A DNA stretch of 64,000 nucleotides from Streptomyces sp. WAC08241. GTDB lineage: Bacteria > Actinomycetota > Actinomycetes > Streptomycetales > Streptomycetaceae. Numbering within the stretch: position 1 is the first letter of the stretch; each line of letters opens with the position of its first letter. The notes beneath the pieces are model-generated. The model was not told where the DNA came from. It was given only the letters and a program-made list of their open reading frames with translations, and searched no databases. A program made the translations under genes and the position numbers. Location of the stretch: assembly GCA_007858575.1 (NCBI GenBank), contig CP042279.1:3846501-3910500 (forward strand). Reading direction: 5' to 3'. Shown in pieces: positions 17,964-29,128 of this stretch.

Positions 17964-19025
17964 CTACTGCTGCTGCCCCTGGTCGTACTGCTGCTCGTAC
18001 CGGCGCAACTGGTCCAGGTCGATCATGCTCGTGTCGAAGAAGCTGGTCTCGTCGAGCGCGGCGGTCTGCTGGCTGCTGGGCCGGCTGGTGGCCGGCTGCT
18101 GGTACGCGTAGGGGTCCTGCTGCTGGTAGCCGTACGGGTCGGCCTGCTGCTGGTACGCGTAGGGGTCCGGCTGCTGCTGGACCTGCTGGTACCCGTAGGG
18201 GTCCTGCTGGTAGCCGTACGGGTCGGGCTGCTGCGGCGGGTCGGGGACGTGCGCCGGGGTCTGGACCGGGGCCTGTGCCGGGATCGGGGCCGGCTCGGGG
18301 TCGGAGAGTTCCGCGAGGCCGGCCAGGTAGTCGGCGTCGCTGGTGTGGACCGTGCCGCCGAGGCCGTCCTGGGCGGCCATGTGCTCGCCGAGGTCGTCGG
18401 TGGCGATCCGGCCGTGCAGCTTCTGCCGGCCGCGCCCGACCGCCTCCAGGGTCTTGCTGAGCACCGCCTCGAAGGCGCCCAGCTTGGCGTCCACGTACTC
18501 GTCCGCCCGGTGGATCAGCGTCTGCGGGTCGGCGCTGTACTCGGGGCGTCCTCGTCGGCGTAACCGTCCGGCCCGAGCCCCGGGCCGCGGCCGAGGAGCT
18601 TCTCGCGGCCCCGGTCGACGGAGCCGATGGTCTTGTTGAGGACGACCTCGAAGTTGGCGAGCTTGGAGTCGACGTAGTCGTCGGCCTCGGCGCGGATCTC
18701 CTCGGCCTCGCGGCGGGCCTCGGAGAGGATCCGGTCGGCCTCCTCCTGCGACTGCCGGGCGACCTGGGTGTCGGAGACGATCGAGCCCCGCTCGGCGTGG
18801 GCGGCCTCGATGATCCGCTCGGCCTCCCGGCGGGCCTCCTCGACCATCTGCTCGCGGCCGCCGATCAGCTCCCGGGCCTGGGCGAGGGAGCGGGCAGGGC
18901 CTGGCGCACCTCTTCGAGCAGGGAGAGCAGCTCGGCGCGGTTGACCACGCAGGATGCCGACATGGCATGGAGCGGGCGCCCTGCACGGTCGCCACGATCT
19001 CGTCGAGCTTCTTCTGCACGTCCAC
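17964..19025 (-). CDS. Coiled-coil protein with DPYGYQQ repeats (frame interrupted)
   Basis: This protein of about 355 residues starts MDVQKKLDEIVATVQGARSM (GTG at 19,025). Two long charged helices follow, with related segments EADDYVDSKLANFEVVLNKT and RADEYVDAKLGAFEAVLSKT, an internal duplication. The C-terminal third is low-complexity with six or so copies of DPYGYQQ or DPYAYQQ, ending FFDTSMIDLDQLRRYEQQYD. Annotations elsewhere call it an ATP synthase B-like or DivIVA-like protein, because its coiled coil resembles both. Its function is not known to me. Frame changes lie near 18,950, 18,895 and 18,545. It lies between coaD and the YceD gene. Confidence 0.78.
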   Translation of the reverse strand: MDVQKKLDEIVATVQGARSMPCRHPAWSTAPSCSPCSKRCARPCPLPRPGPGADRRPRADGRGGPPGGRADHRGRPRRAGLDRLRHPGRPAVAGGGRPDPLRGPPRGRGDPRRGRRLRRLQARQLRGRPQQDHRLRRPGPREAPRPRPGARAGRLRRRGRPEYSADPQTLIHRADEYVDAKLGAFEAVLSKTLEAVGRGRQKLHGRIATDDLGEHMAAQDGLGGTVHTSDADYLAGLAELSDPEPAPIPAQAPVQTPAHVPDPPQQPDPYGYQQDPYGYQQVQQQPDPYAYQQQADPYGYQQQDPYAYQQPATSRPSSQQTAALDETSFFDTSMIDLDQLRRYEQQYDQGQQQ

Positions 19026-19135
19026 CTGGTGCTCGCCACTCTCTACAGCCGGTTGGAGAAGGACGGGACGACTGTAAGGGCAGTCGGCGCCCGTCCGACA
19101 CCAGGTGACGGAGCGTCAGCGGCGGTGGCCGCCCG

Positions 19136-19645
19136 TCACTTCTGCGCGAGCCGTTCGGTCAGGTGTCCGAGGACCAGCGGCGGGACCAGGTGGGAGACGT
19201 CGCCGCCCCAGGCCGCGACCTCCTTGACCAGGGAGGAGGAGAGGAAGCTGTACGTCGGGTTGGTGGGGACGAAGAGGGTCTCCACGCCCGAGAGGCCGTT
19301 GTTCATCTGGGCCATCTGCAGCTCGTAGTCGAAGTCGCTGACCGCGCGCAGGCCCTTGACGATGGCGGGGATGTCGCGCTGCTTGCAGAAGTCGACGAGG
19401 AGGCCGTGGAAGGACTCCACCCGGACGTTGCCGAAGTCGGCGGTGACCTCGCGGATCAGCTCGATCCGCTCGTCGACCGTGAAGAGGCCCTTCTTCGACT
19501 GGTTGATCATCACGGCCACGTGTACGACGTCGTACAGCTTGGAGGCACGGGCGATGATGTCGAGGTGTCCGTTGGTGATGGGGTCGAATGACCCCGGACA
19601 GACGGCGCGGCGCAACGTGGGTCCCTCGCTCTCCGGTCCGGTCAT
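19136..19645 (-). CDS. coaD: Pantetheine-phosphate adenylyltransferase CoaD
   Basis: CoaD makes dephospho-CoA from ATP and 4'-phosphopantetheine. The intact 169-aa frame shows RRAVCPGSFDPITNGHLDII with the (T/H)xGH motif of nucleotidyltransferases, GLRAVSDFDYELQMA and TYSFLSSSLVKEVA. The ATG start at 19,645 overlaps the rsmD stop (ATGA), so the two are coupled. Confidence 0.96.
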   Translation of the reverse strand: MTGPESEGPTLRRAVCPGSFDPITNGHLDIIARASKLYDVVHVAVMINQSKKGLFTVDERIELIREVTADFGNVRVESFHGLLVDFCKQRDIPAIVKGLRAVSDFDYELQMAQMNNGLSGVETLFVPTNPTYSFLSSSLVKEVAAWGGDVSHLVPPLVLGHLTERLAQK

Positions 19646-20223
19646 CGTGCGTCTTCGCACGTAGAGGCGGCGCGACCGTACCAAAACGTTCCCTCGCCGT
19701 AACGACGGGCCCGCAGTGGCTCGAAACCGGCCGGCCAGCCGAATTCTCCGCCTCGGGTGCTGCGCTCCACGGTGACGAGGGCATCCTCGCCCAGCCAGCC
19801 CCCTGAGCGCAGTGTGAGGAGAATCTCCCGGAGACCGGCGTCCTCGACGGCGTACGGCGGGTCGAGGAAGACCAGGTCGTACGGGTCGGCGGGGCCGGTC
19901 CGGTCACGATCTGCTCGGCCTTGCCGGTACGGAGTTCCGCGCCCGGCAGGCCGATCGCCCGGACGTTCTCCCGGATCGTCCGCGCGGCGCGGGGTCGGCC
20001 TCGACGAGGAGGGCGTGGGCGGCGCCCCGGGAGAGCGCTTCGAGGCCGACGGCGCCGGAGCCCGCGTACAGGTCGGCGACCCGGGTCCCGTCGAGGGTGC
20101 CGAGGAGCGCCTCCCAGGTGGAGAAGAGGCCCTCGCGCGCCCGGTCGGAGGTGGGCGGGTGCCGTTGCCGGGCGGCACGGCCAGGCGCCGGCCGCCGGCC
20201 GTACCGGCGATCACGCGGGTCAT
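19642..20223 (-). CDS. rsmD: 16S rRNA (guanine-N2)-methyltransferase RsmD (frame interrupted)
   Basis: RsmD methylates G966 of 16S rRNA. The protein starts MTRVIAGTAGGRRLAVPPG. Motif I reads DLYAGSGAVGLEALSRGA once the frame changes are allowed for, and the catalytic NPPY-type motif is LVFLDPPYAVED. About 195 codons is the family length. Frame changes lie near 20,130, 19,995 and 19,900. Confidence 0.92.
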   Translation of the reverse strand: MTRVIAGTAGGRRLAVPPGNGTRPPPTGRARASSPPGRRSSAPSTGPGSPTCTRAPAPSASKRSPGAPPTPSSSRPTPRRADDPGERPGDRPAGRGTPYRQGRADRDRTGPADPYDLVFLDPPYAVEDAGLREILLTLRSGGWLGEDALVTVERSTRGGEFGWPAGFEPLRARRYGEGTFWYGRAASTCEDAR

Positions 20224-20305
20224 CGGTGTCCTCGTCCTGCGTCGTCCAGTGCGTACGTCCAGTGCGTACGTCTCAGGATATGGCCGCGGTCGGACCGGTG
20301 GTCGG

Positions 20306-22487
20306 TCAGCCCTTCTCCAGGTACTCCTCCCGGTCCTTGTCGAGGAGGGCGTCGAGGGCGGTGCGCAGGCCCGGGTGGGCGGCGAGGTCCGGGTCGGCGA
20401 GGACGAGGGCGGTGGCCTCCTCGCGGGCGGCGGTGATGACCTCCTCGTCGTCGATGACGGTGAGGACCCGCAGGGAGGAGCGGACGCCGGACTGGGCCTG
20501 GCTGAGGACGTCGCCCTCGCGCCGCTGTTCGAGGTCGATGCGGAGAGCTCGAAGCCGTCCAGGGTGGAGGCGACGGCGCCGAGGCGCTGGCGGGCGGGGC
20601 TCGCCTCGGGCATCTCGGTGACGAGGAGGCAGAGGCCGGCGGAGCCGCGGCCCACGCGGCCGCGGAGCTGGTGGAGCTGGGAGACGCCGAAGCGGTCCGC
20701 GTCCATGATGACCATGGCGGTGGCGTTGGGGACGTTGACGCCGACCTCGATGACGGTGGTGGCGACGAGGACGTCGAGGTCGCCGGCGGCGAAGCGGCGC
20801 ATGACGTCGTCCTTGTCGTCGGGGTGCATGCGGCCGTGCAGGACGGCGATCCGCAGGCCCGCGAGAGGGCCGGTGCGGAGCTTCTCGGCGACGTCGAGGA
20901 CGGCGAGCGGGGCCGCTTCTCGGCCTCGTCCTCCGCGGACGCCCTGGACTTCTTCTTCTGGTCCTCCTCGTCGCCGATGCGGGGCAGACCACGTACGCCT
21001 GGTGTCCGTTCTCGACCTCCTCGCGGACCCGTTCCCACGCGCGGGCGAGGAAGTGCGGCTTGTCGGCGGCGGGGACGACGTGGCTGGCGATCGGGGAGCG
21101 GCCGGCGGGCAACTGGTCGAGGACGGAGGTCTCCAGGTCGCCGAAGACGGTCATGGCGACCGTGCGCGGGATGGGCGTCGCGGTCATGACGAGGAGGTGC
21201 GGGGCTGCTTGCCCTTGCCGCGCAGGGCGTCGCGCTGCTCGACGCCGAAGCGGTGCTGCTCGTCGACGACGACCAGGCCCAGGTCGTGGAACTGGACCTT
21301 GTCCTCGATCAGGGCGTGCGTGCCGATGACGACCCCGGCCTCGCCGGTGACCAGGTCGAGCAGGGCCTGACGGCGGGCGGCGGCGCCCATGGACCCGGTG
21401 AGCAGGACGACCTTGGTGGCCCGGTCCGCACCGCCGAGCATCCCGCCTCGGCCAGCTCGCCCATCATCTCGGTGACGGAGCGGTGGTGCTGCTGGGCGAG
21501 GACCTCGGTGGGCGCGAGCATCGCGGCCTGTCCCCCGGAGTCGACGACGGCGAGCATGGCGCGCAGGGCGACCATGGTCTTTCCGCTTCCGACCTCGCCC
21601 TGGAGGAGGCGGTGCATGGGGTGGTCGGTGGCGAGGTCGTCGAAGATCTCCTTCGAGACCTTCCGCTGGCCGTCGGTGAGGGTGAAGGGGAGCTTGGCGT
21701 CGAAGGCGTCGAGGATGCCCTCGGGGACGGCCTCCGGGGACGGCGGGCAGTTGGGTGTCGGCGTGCCGGCGGCGGGCGAGGGCGACCTGGAGGACGAAGG
21801 CCTCGTCCCACTTGAGCCGGTCCCGGGCGGCGGCGACGTCGGCCTTGGTGCGGGGCCGGTGGATCATCCGCAGGGCGTCGGGCAGTTCGGCGAGGCCGCG
21901 GCCCTCGCGCAGGGCGTCCGGGAGCGGGTCGACGGCGTCGGTGACGCTCGGCAGGACCGCGTCGACGGCCTTGGCGATCTTCCAGGACTCCAGCTTGGTG
22001 GTGGCCGGGTAGATCGGGATGAGGGCCCCGGCCCAGACGTCCACGGCCTCCTCGCGGTCGCCGCGCAGGAGTTCGTACGACGGGTGGGCGAGCTGGAGGC
22101 GCCGGTTGAAGAGCGAGACCTTGCCCGCGAACATCGCGCGGGTGCCGGGCAGCAGGTCCTTGTGCGGCTTGTGCACGCCCTTGCCGAAGAAGACGAGCTG
22201 CACGCGGCCGCTGCCGTCGGTGATGGTCACTTCGAGGCGCTGGCCGCGCCCCTTGGAGCCGTTGAAGGTGAGCACACGGGCGTCGGCGACCTGCGCGACC
22301 ACCGTGACGTGCTCGTCGAGCGGCAGGTCGGAGAGGGTGGTTAGCTCCCCCGCTCGGCGTACCGGCGGGGGTAGTGGTGCAGCAGGTCCCCGACCGTGTG
22401 CAGGTCGAGCGCCTCGGCCATGACCTTGGCGGTGGCGGGGCCGAGGGACTTCTTGAGTGGTTCGTCGAGCGCGGGCACGCGGTCCAT
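20306..22487 (-). CDS. recG: ATP-dependent DNA helicase RecG (frame interrupted)
   Basis: RecG remodels stalled forks and Holliday junctions. Visible in order are the N-terminal helical region (LDEPLKKSLGPATAKVM), an OB wedge domain (RVLTFNGSKGRGQRLEVTIT), the helicase Walker A LLQGEVGSGKTMVALRAML, the motif II box VVVDEQHRFGVEQR, MTATPIPRTVAMT (motif III) and QLHQLRGRVGRG (motif VI). The start ATG at 22,487 gives MDRVPALDEPL. Length is about 730 codons. Frame changes lie near 22,340, 21,740, 21,445, 21,195, 20,985, 20,915 and 20,540. Confidence 0.93.
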
Positions 22488-22546
22488 TGCACACCACGGG
22501 ACCGACAGTCGGGGCGAGGCCTGTGGACGACCGCCGGGAGCGGCGC

Positions 22547-24379
22547 CTATTCCACCCCGATGAGCAGCGGCGGAGCCTCCGCGCCCGCGTGGTACGTGGT
22601 GGTGTCGACGGCCAGGTAGCCGCGCCGGACGTGGCGTTCGAGGTCGGCGGCGAGGCCGGCGGGGTGTCGTCGGCGACGACGAGGGTGACGAGTTCGCCGC
22701 CCGCCGAGAGCATCCGGTCCAGGACGGTGCGGGCGGTCTCGGTGAGGTCCTGGCCGATGACGGCGACGTCCCCTCGATGAGGCCGAGGACGTCGCCGGCC
22801 TGGCAGACGCCGGCCGAGGTGAAGGAGCGGTGCTCGGCGACGGCGAGTTCGGCGTAGCGGGTGGCCCCGGCGGCGGCCGTCATGGCGACGACGTCCTCGT
22901 CGAAGCGCCGGTCGGGCTCGTGGACGGCGAGGGCGGCGATGCCCTGGACGGCGGCCCGGGTGGGGATGAGGGCGACGCGGACGCCCTCGGCCCTGACGCG
23001 TTCGGCGGCGGCCGCGGCGGTCTCGCGCAGGTCGGTGTCGTTGGGCAGGAGGACGACCTCGCGCGCGTGCGCCCGCCGGACGGCCTCGACGAGTTCGTCC
23101 TCGGCGGGGGCTCGCCGGGGCGGGTCCGGACGGTGGTCGCGCCGGCCTCGGCGCAGAGCCCGGCGAGGCCTTCGCCGGGGACGACGGCGACGACCGCGCG
23201 CCGGGCGCGGGTTGCCTCCGGCGGGGTCCGTGGGGTCGGGGCGTCCGGTGCGCCCGGCGGTCCCCGGGCCCTCGTCCCCGTGACCGGTCGCGTGACCGGA
23301 CTCGGCGCCGGCTCCGTAACCGCCCCCGGCCTCGTCGTCGGCCCCGTGGCCACTCCCGTGACCACGTCCGCCCCCAGCGCCCCCACGGCTCCCCGCCCGG
23401 CCTCGTACCCCGCCCCGTAACCGGCCTCGTACCCGTCCTCCCGGGCCGGAGGAGTCGGTGCGGTGGACGCGAAGTGGGTGATCCGGATGCGGTGGGGCGG
23501 CCGGCCTCGACGCCGGCCTCGACGGCGGCGCCCGCGTCGTCCGCGTGTGCACGTGGACGTTCCAGAGGCCGTCGCCGCCGACGACGACCAGGGACTCCCC
23601 AGGGCGTCGAGGCGGGCGCGCAGCAGCTCGACGGCCGTGTCGTCGGCCTCCAGGAGGTAGATCACCTCGTAGGCGGGCTCGTCCTCGCCCGCGCACGTCT
23701 CGCGGGGGCGGCCGGCGGGAGCGACGCGGCCCTGGCCGGTCTGGGCTCCGCCCGGTGACGGTCTCCAGGAGGGCCCCGAGGACGGCCACCAGGCCCCTGC
23801 CGCCCGCGTCCACGACCCCGGCGCGTTCGAGGACGTCCAACTGGCCTGAGGTGGCCGCTAGGGCGGTCGCGGCCCCTCGTGGGCGCCGCGGGCCACCTCC
23901 ACGAGCGTGCCGCCCGCCGCGCACGCCTCGGCGGCGGCGCCCGCCACGGTGAGGATGGTGCCCTCCACGGGGCGGGCGACGGCCTGCCGGGTTGCGCGCG
24001 CGGCCTCGGCGAGGGCGCGGGCGAGGTGATCACCGTCACATCCGTCGGCGAGGACGGTCGCCATGCCGCGCAGGAGCTGGGAGAGGATGGTCCCGGAGTT
24101 GCCGCGGGCCCCGAGGAGGGCGCCGTGGGCCATGGCCCGCACGGCCTCGGCCGCGTCCGGGCCGGAGGCCGCGAAGACGGCTTCGACGGCCCGGTGGGCG
24201 GCTTCCGCCGTCAGGTAGAGGTTGGTGCCGGTGTCCCCGTCCGCGACCGGGTAGACGTTGATCGCGTCGATCTCCTCGCGCTCCCGTCCGAGGGCGTCGA
24301 AGGCCCTCGCGCACCAGGTCCGGACCGCTTCGGCGTCGAGCTCGACGAGCTCCTCGTCAGGCTGAAGGGCTCGCGACAA
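22547..24379 (-). CDS. DAK2-domain protein, FakA/YloV-like fatty acid kinase subunit (frame interrupted)
   Basis: The N-terminal DhaL/DAK2 domain contains INVYPVADGDTGTNLYLT (Mg-ATP-binding aspartates) and HGALLGARGNSGTILSQLLRG. The central and C-terminal region includes VVLLPNDTDL and ELAVAEHRSFTSAGVCQAGDVLGLI, and it ends TYHAGAEAPPLLIGVE. This order matches FakA, which phosphorylates FakB-bound fatty acids. The start is a TTG at 24,379 after GAAGGAGG. A long Gly/Ala/Glu/Tyr/Pro-rich linker (about 23,230-23,450), with YEAGYGAGYEAG-like runs, interrupts the usual architecture. Frame changes are many (about 24,310, 23,880, 23,755, 23,540, 23,110, 22,770 and 22,660). Confidence 0.8.
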
Positions 24380-24489
24380 CGGGGGTCCTCCTTCGGCGGT
24401 GAGCTCACCGCAGGGTAGAGCCGGAGGTGTCCCGGGCGTGACCGGGGCCCGGGCGGGGCCGGCGGGGAACATGGTAGTTTCGTTCCACG

Positions 24490-24513
24490 GAAGCAGGCGT
24501 TGTATGCTGCTTC
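24490..24513. promoter_or_regulatory. Inverted repeat in the rpmB / DAK2 divergent promoter region
   Basis: GAAGCAG and CTGCTTC, separated by ten bases, form a dyad about 105 bp before rpmB. A TATGCT hexamer (24,503-24,508, plus strand) overlaps it. It could be an operator or an RNA hairpin in the rpmB leader. Confidence 0.35.
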
Positions 24514-24615
24514 GGTTGCCCGGTTCAGTCCGGGCCGTTCCCCGGCAAGCCACTTCAGACTCCTGATTCCGGTGCGCCGGATTTCACTGTAATTCTGAAG
24601 TCTTTGGAGTGACCC

Positions 24616-24801
24616 GTGGCTGCCAACTGCGACGTCTGCGGCAAGGGGCCGGGCTTCGGCAACAACATTTCGCACTCGCACCGCCGTACGTCCCGTCGCT
24701 GGAACCCGAACATCCAGCGCGTGCGTGCCGTGGTCGGTCGGACGCCGAAGCGGCTCAACGTCTGCACCTCGTGCATCAAGGCCGGCAAGGTCTCGCGCTA
24801 A
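24616..24801 (+). CDS. rpmB: Ribosomal protein bL28
   Basis: This is an intact 61-aa protein from a GTG start, with GGAGTG close upstream. It has CDVCGKGPGFGNNISHSHRR at the N-terminus and CTSCIKAGKV near the C-terminus, so it is the zinc-ribbon (C+) paralogue. It is divergent from the DAK2 gene and followed by a strong terminator. Confidence 0.97.
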   Translation: MAANCDVCGKGPGFGNNISHSHRRTSRRWNPNIQRVRAVVGRTPKRLNVCTSCIKAGKVSR

Positions 24802-24843
24802 CCGCGACGTTCCGTCGTAGCGCAGCCCCTGCGGTTGTTTGAG

Positions 24844-24871
24844 AGGCCGGTTCACCTCGGTGAACCGGCCT
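24844..24871 (+). terminator. Terminator after rpmB, also facing thiD
   Basis: A perfect 13-bp stem, AGGCCGGTTCACC and GGTGAACCGGCCT, with a 2-base loop runs into TTT on the plus strand. Confidence 0.85.
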
Positions 24872-24945
24872 TTGCCATGCCCTGGGGTGGGTACGGGCGG
24901 GCCCGGGAGCCGTCGCCGCCCCCGGCCCCCGGCCCCTCGTGCCGC

Positions 24946-25790
<845 letters not shown>

Positions 25791-25794
<4 letters not shown>

Positions 25795-26747
25795 TCCGTC
25801 TCCCCGAAGTGGTCCCAGCCGCCGACCGCGTGCCAGGGCGCGCCGTCCACGGTGACCTGGGGCAGCGCCGAGGGGTTGAGGACCTCGCCGATGACCTTCC
25901 AGCGGGCGGGCAGCTTCACGTCCGGCGGAAGGTGGCGACGATGGCGTGGTCCTCTCCCCGGTGAGCACCCACTGCATGGGGTCGACGCCGACGGCCTGGC
26001 CGATGTCGTTCATCTGGGTGGGGATGTCGATGAGTCCGGAGCGCAGGTCGATGCGGACCTTGCTGGCCTCCGCGATGTGGCCGAGGTCGGCGATGAGGCC
26101 GTCGCTGACGTCGCACATGGCGGTGGCGCTGAGCCCCGCGGCGGCCGGGCCCGCGTGGTACGGCGGTTCGGGCCTGCGGTGCGCCTCGACGAAGGCGCGC
26201 GGGGAGCGGAAGCCGCGCGAGAGGACCGCGTATCCGGCGGCGGACCAGCCGAGCCAGCCGGTGTAGGCGACGACGTCGCCGGTTGCGCGCCGCCCCGGGT
26301 GACCGGGTCGTGGTTGCGCAGGTCGCCCAGGGCGGTGATGGAGACCATGATCGTGTCGCCGCGCACGACGTCGCTGCCGACCACGGCCGCGCCCGCGACC
26401 CGACATTCGTCGCGCAGGCCGTCCATGAGTTCGGTGGGCCAGGTGACGGGGAGTTCGGCGGGACGACGAGGCCGAGGAGGAGGGCGGTGGGGACCGCGCC
26501 CATGGCGGCGATGTCGGCGAGGTTCTGCGCGGCGGCCTTGCGGCCGACGTCGTACGCCGTCGACCAGTCGCGGCGGAAGTGACGTCCTTCGAGGAGGATG
26601 TCCGTGCTGGCCACCACGCGCCGGTCGGGGGCGGAGACGACCGCGGCGTCGTCGCCGGGCCCGATCCGTACCGCCGGGGTGGAGGTGAGCCGGGACGTGA
26701 GCTCTGATGAGCCCGAACTCGCCCAGCTCTCCGACTGTGCCCTTCAC
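25791..26747 (-). CDS. thiL: Thiamine-monophosphate kinase ThiL (frame interrupted)
   Basis: ThiL makes thiamine diphosphate from thiamine phosphate. The N-terminus MKGTVGELGEFGLI is followed by IGPGDDAAVV, then VASTDILLEGRHFRRDWS and AAQNLADIAAMGAVPTALLLGL (Mg-ATP site), and MCDVSDGLIADLGHIAEAS. It ends WDHFGETE. Length is about 320 codons. Frame changes lie near 26,680, 26,460, 26,290, 25,955 and 25,870. The start is a GTG at 26,747. Confidence 0.92.
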
Positions 26748-26978
26748 CGCGTCTCACCTCGTGTCGTCGTGCCGGCCGGCGGGCGGGGCGCGTCCGTGCG
26801 CGCCGCGGGTCGCGGGCCGTCACCGTGCTGGGTACCGTCAAGTAGACCGTCAACTTCTGTCCTGCGTACGCCACGCCCCGGGTGTGCCGGGACACGCGGG
26901 TCTCCCCGTGGCCCGCGGCGACGCGGTACCGTGGCGTCCCTTTCTCCACAAGATCCTCGTGGCCGCCCTGGAGGTTCC

Positions 26979-27211
26979 GTGGTACAGGCGTACATCCTTA
27001 TTCAGACCGAGGTGGGCAAGGCGTCGACCGTCGCCGACACCATCTCCAAGATCCCGGGGTGATCCAGGCGGAGGACGTGACCGGACCGTACGACGTCATC
27101 GTGCGCGCGCAGGCGGACACGGTCGACGAGCTGGGCCGCATGGTGGTCGCCAAGGTCCAGCAAGTGGACGGCATCACGCGCACCCTCACCTGCCCGGTCG
27201 TTCATCTGTAG
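26979..27211 (+). CDS. Stand-alone Lrp/AsnC ligand-binding (RAM) domain protein (frame interrupted)
   Basis: This is a small protein of about 77 residues: VVQAYILIQTEVGKASTVAD, then GVIQAEDVTGPYDVIVRAQA and TLTCPVVHL. It matches the RAM effector-binding domain of Lrp/AsnC regulators but has no helix-turn-helix. Such proteins form rings and may modulate full-length Lrp proteins. The GTG start follows GGAGG. One base is missing near 27,057. It diverges from thiL. Confidence 0.85.
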
Positions 27212-27231
27212 CCCCCGTCTACGCTTGGCCG

Positions 27232-27728
27232 GTGACGTCTTCCCACCGGCCCTTCGGCCTGTCCGCCGCCGTCGCGGCCGCCGTGCTGCTGCTGGCGTCC
27301 GCCGGCTGTTCCTCGTCCGGCGCCTCGGCGTCCGTCGCGGTTCCCAGCCCTCCCGCGGAGGAGGCCGCCCTCTGCCAGGCGCTGGCGAAGGAGCTGCCCG
27401 ACACCGTGGCGGGGCTGGAGCGGAGTGACCCGGAGCCCGGCTCCGAGTTGACCGCCGGGTGGGGTGACGGTGCGATCGTACTGCGCTGCGGAGTCCCCCG
27501 GCCCGAAAAGATGAGCGATCCGAAGGCGCAGGGCGTCGAGGTGAACGGGGTCAACTGGATGCTGGAGCGTCCGGAGGGCTCGGGCCCCGGTTCACCTCGG
27601 TGTACCGGAAGACGTACGTCGAGGTGAGCCTCGACGCGCGGTACGAGCACGACGCGGGGCCGCTCGGCGATCTCGCCGCCCCCGTGGCGAGGGCGGTTCC
27701 GTGCGCGCTCGCGCAGGAGTGCTCCTGA
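27232..27728 (+). CDS. DUF3515 lipoprotein (frame interrupted)
   Basis: This protein of about 165 residues has a lipoprotein signal: hydrophobic AAVAAAVLLLASAGC with the lipobox cysteine near residue 26, followed by a Ser-rich stretch. Then come ALCQALAKELPDTVAGLERS, AGWGDGAIVLRCGVP and NGVNWMLER, and the end PVARAVPCALAQECS. Four cysteines remain after the lipobox. I recognise it as the actinobacterial DUF3515 family; the function is unknown. It starts 20 bases after the RAM protein, probably in one operon. One base is missing near 27,594. Confidence 0.82.
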
Positions 27729-27824
27729 CGCCGTCCGGACGTGCCCGGGGAGGTGCGCTCCCGACGCCGTGCCGACGCGCCCGGGGAGGTGCGCTCCCGA
27801 CGCCGTCCGGACGTGCCCGGGGAG
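27727..27824. repeat. 36-bp tandem repeat, 2.7 copies, between DUF3515 gene and ddl
   Basis: Units begin at 27,727, 27,763 and 27,799. Each starts GACGCCGT and contains GGGAG-GTGCG-CTCCC, a small hairpin. The third copy is partial. The array fills the gap between two convergent genes and may act as a terminator. Confidence 0.85.
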
Positions 27825-27864
27825 CCGGTCGCGCGGGCGCGTCCGCTCCCCGGTCGCGGTCCCG

Positions 27865-29004
<1,140 letters not shown>

Positions 29005-29128
29005 ATCGCGATGAGGGTACCTTGCGGTTCCCGAACTCCTGAGCGCCCCGCCGCGCGCGCGTCCGAGTCGTCCGGGCTCGCGCGGACTCGCCCCGGTCTC
29101 CGGTCCCGGCCCCGGCCCCGGCCCCGGG

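Noticed and set aside
27727..27824. CRISPR array
   Set aside because: The 36-bp units are directly adjacent with no unique spacers and no cas genes are present.
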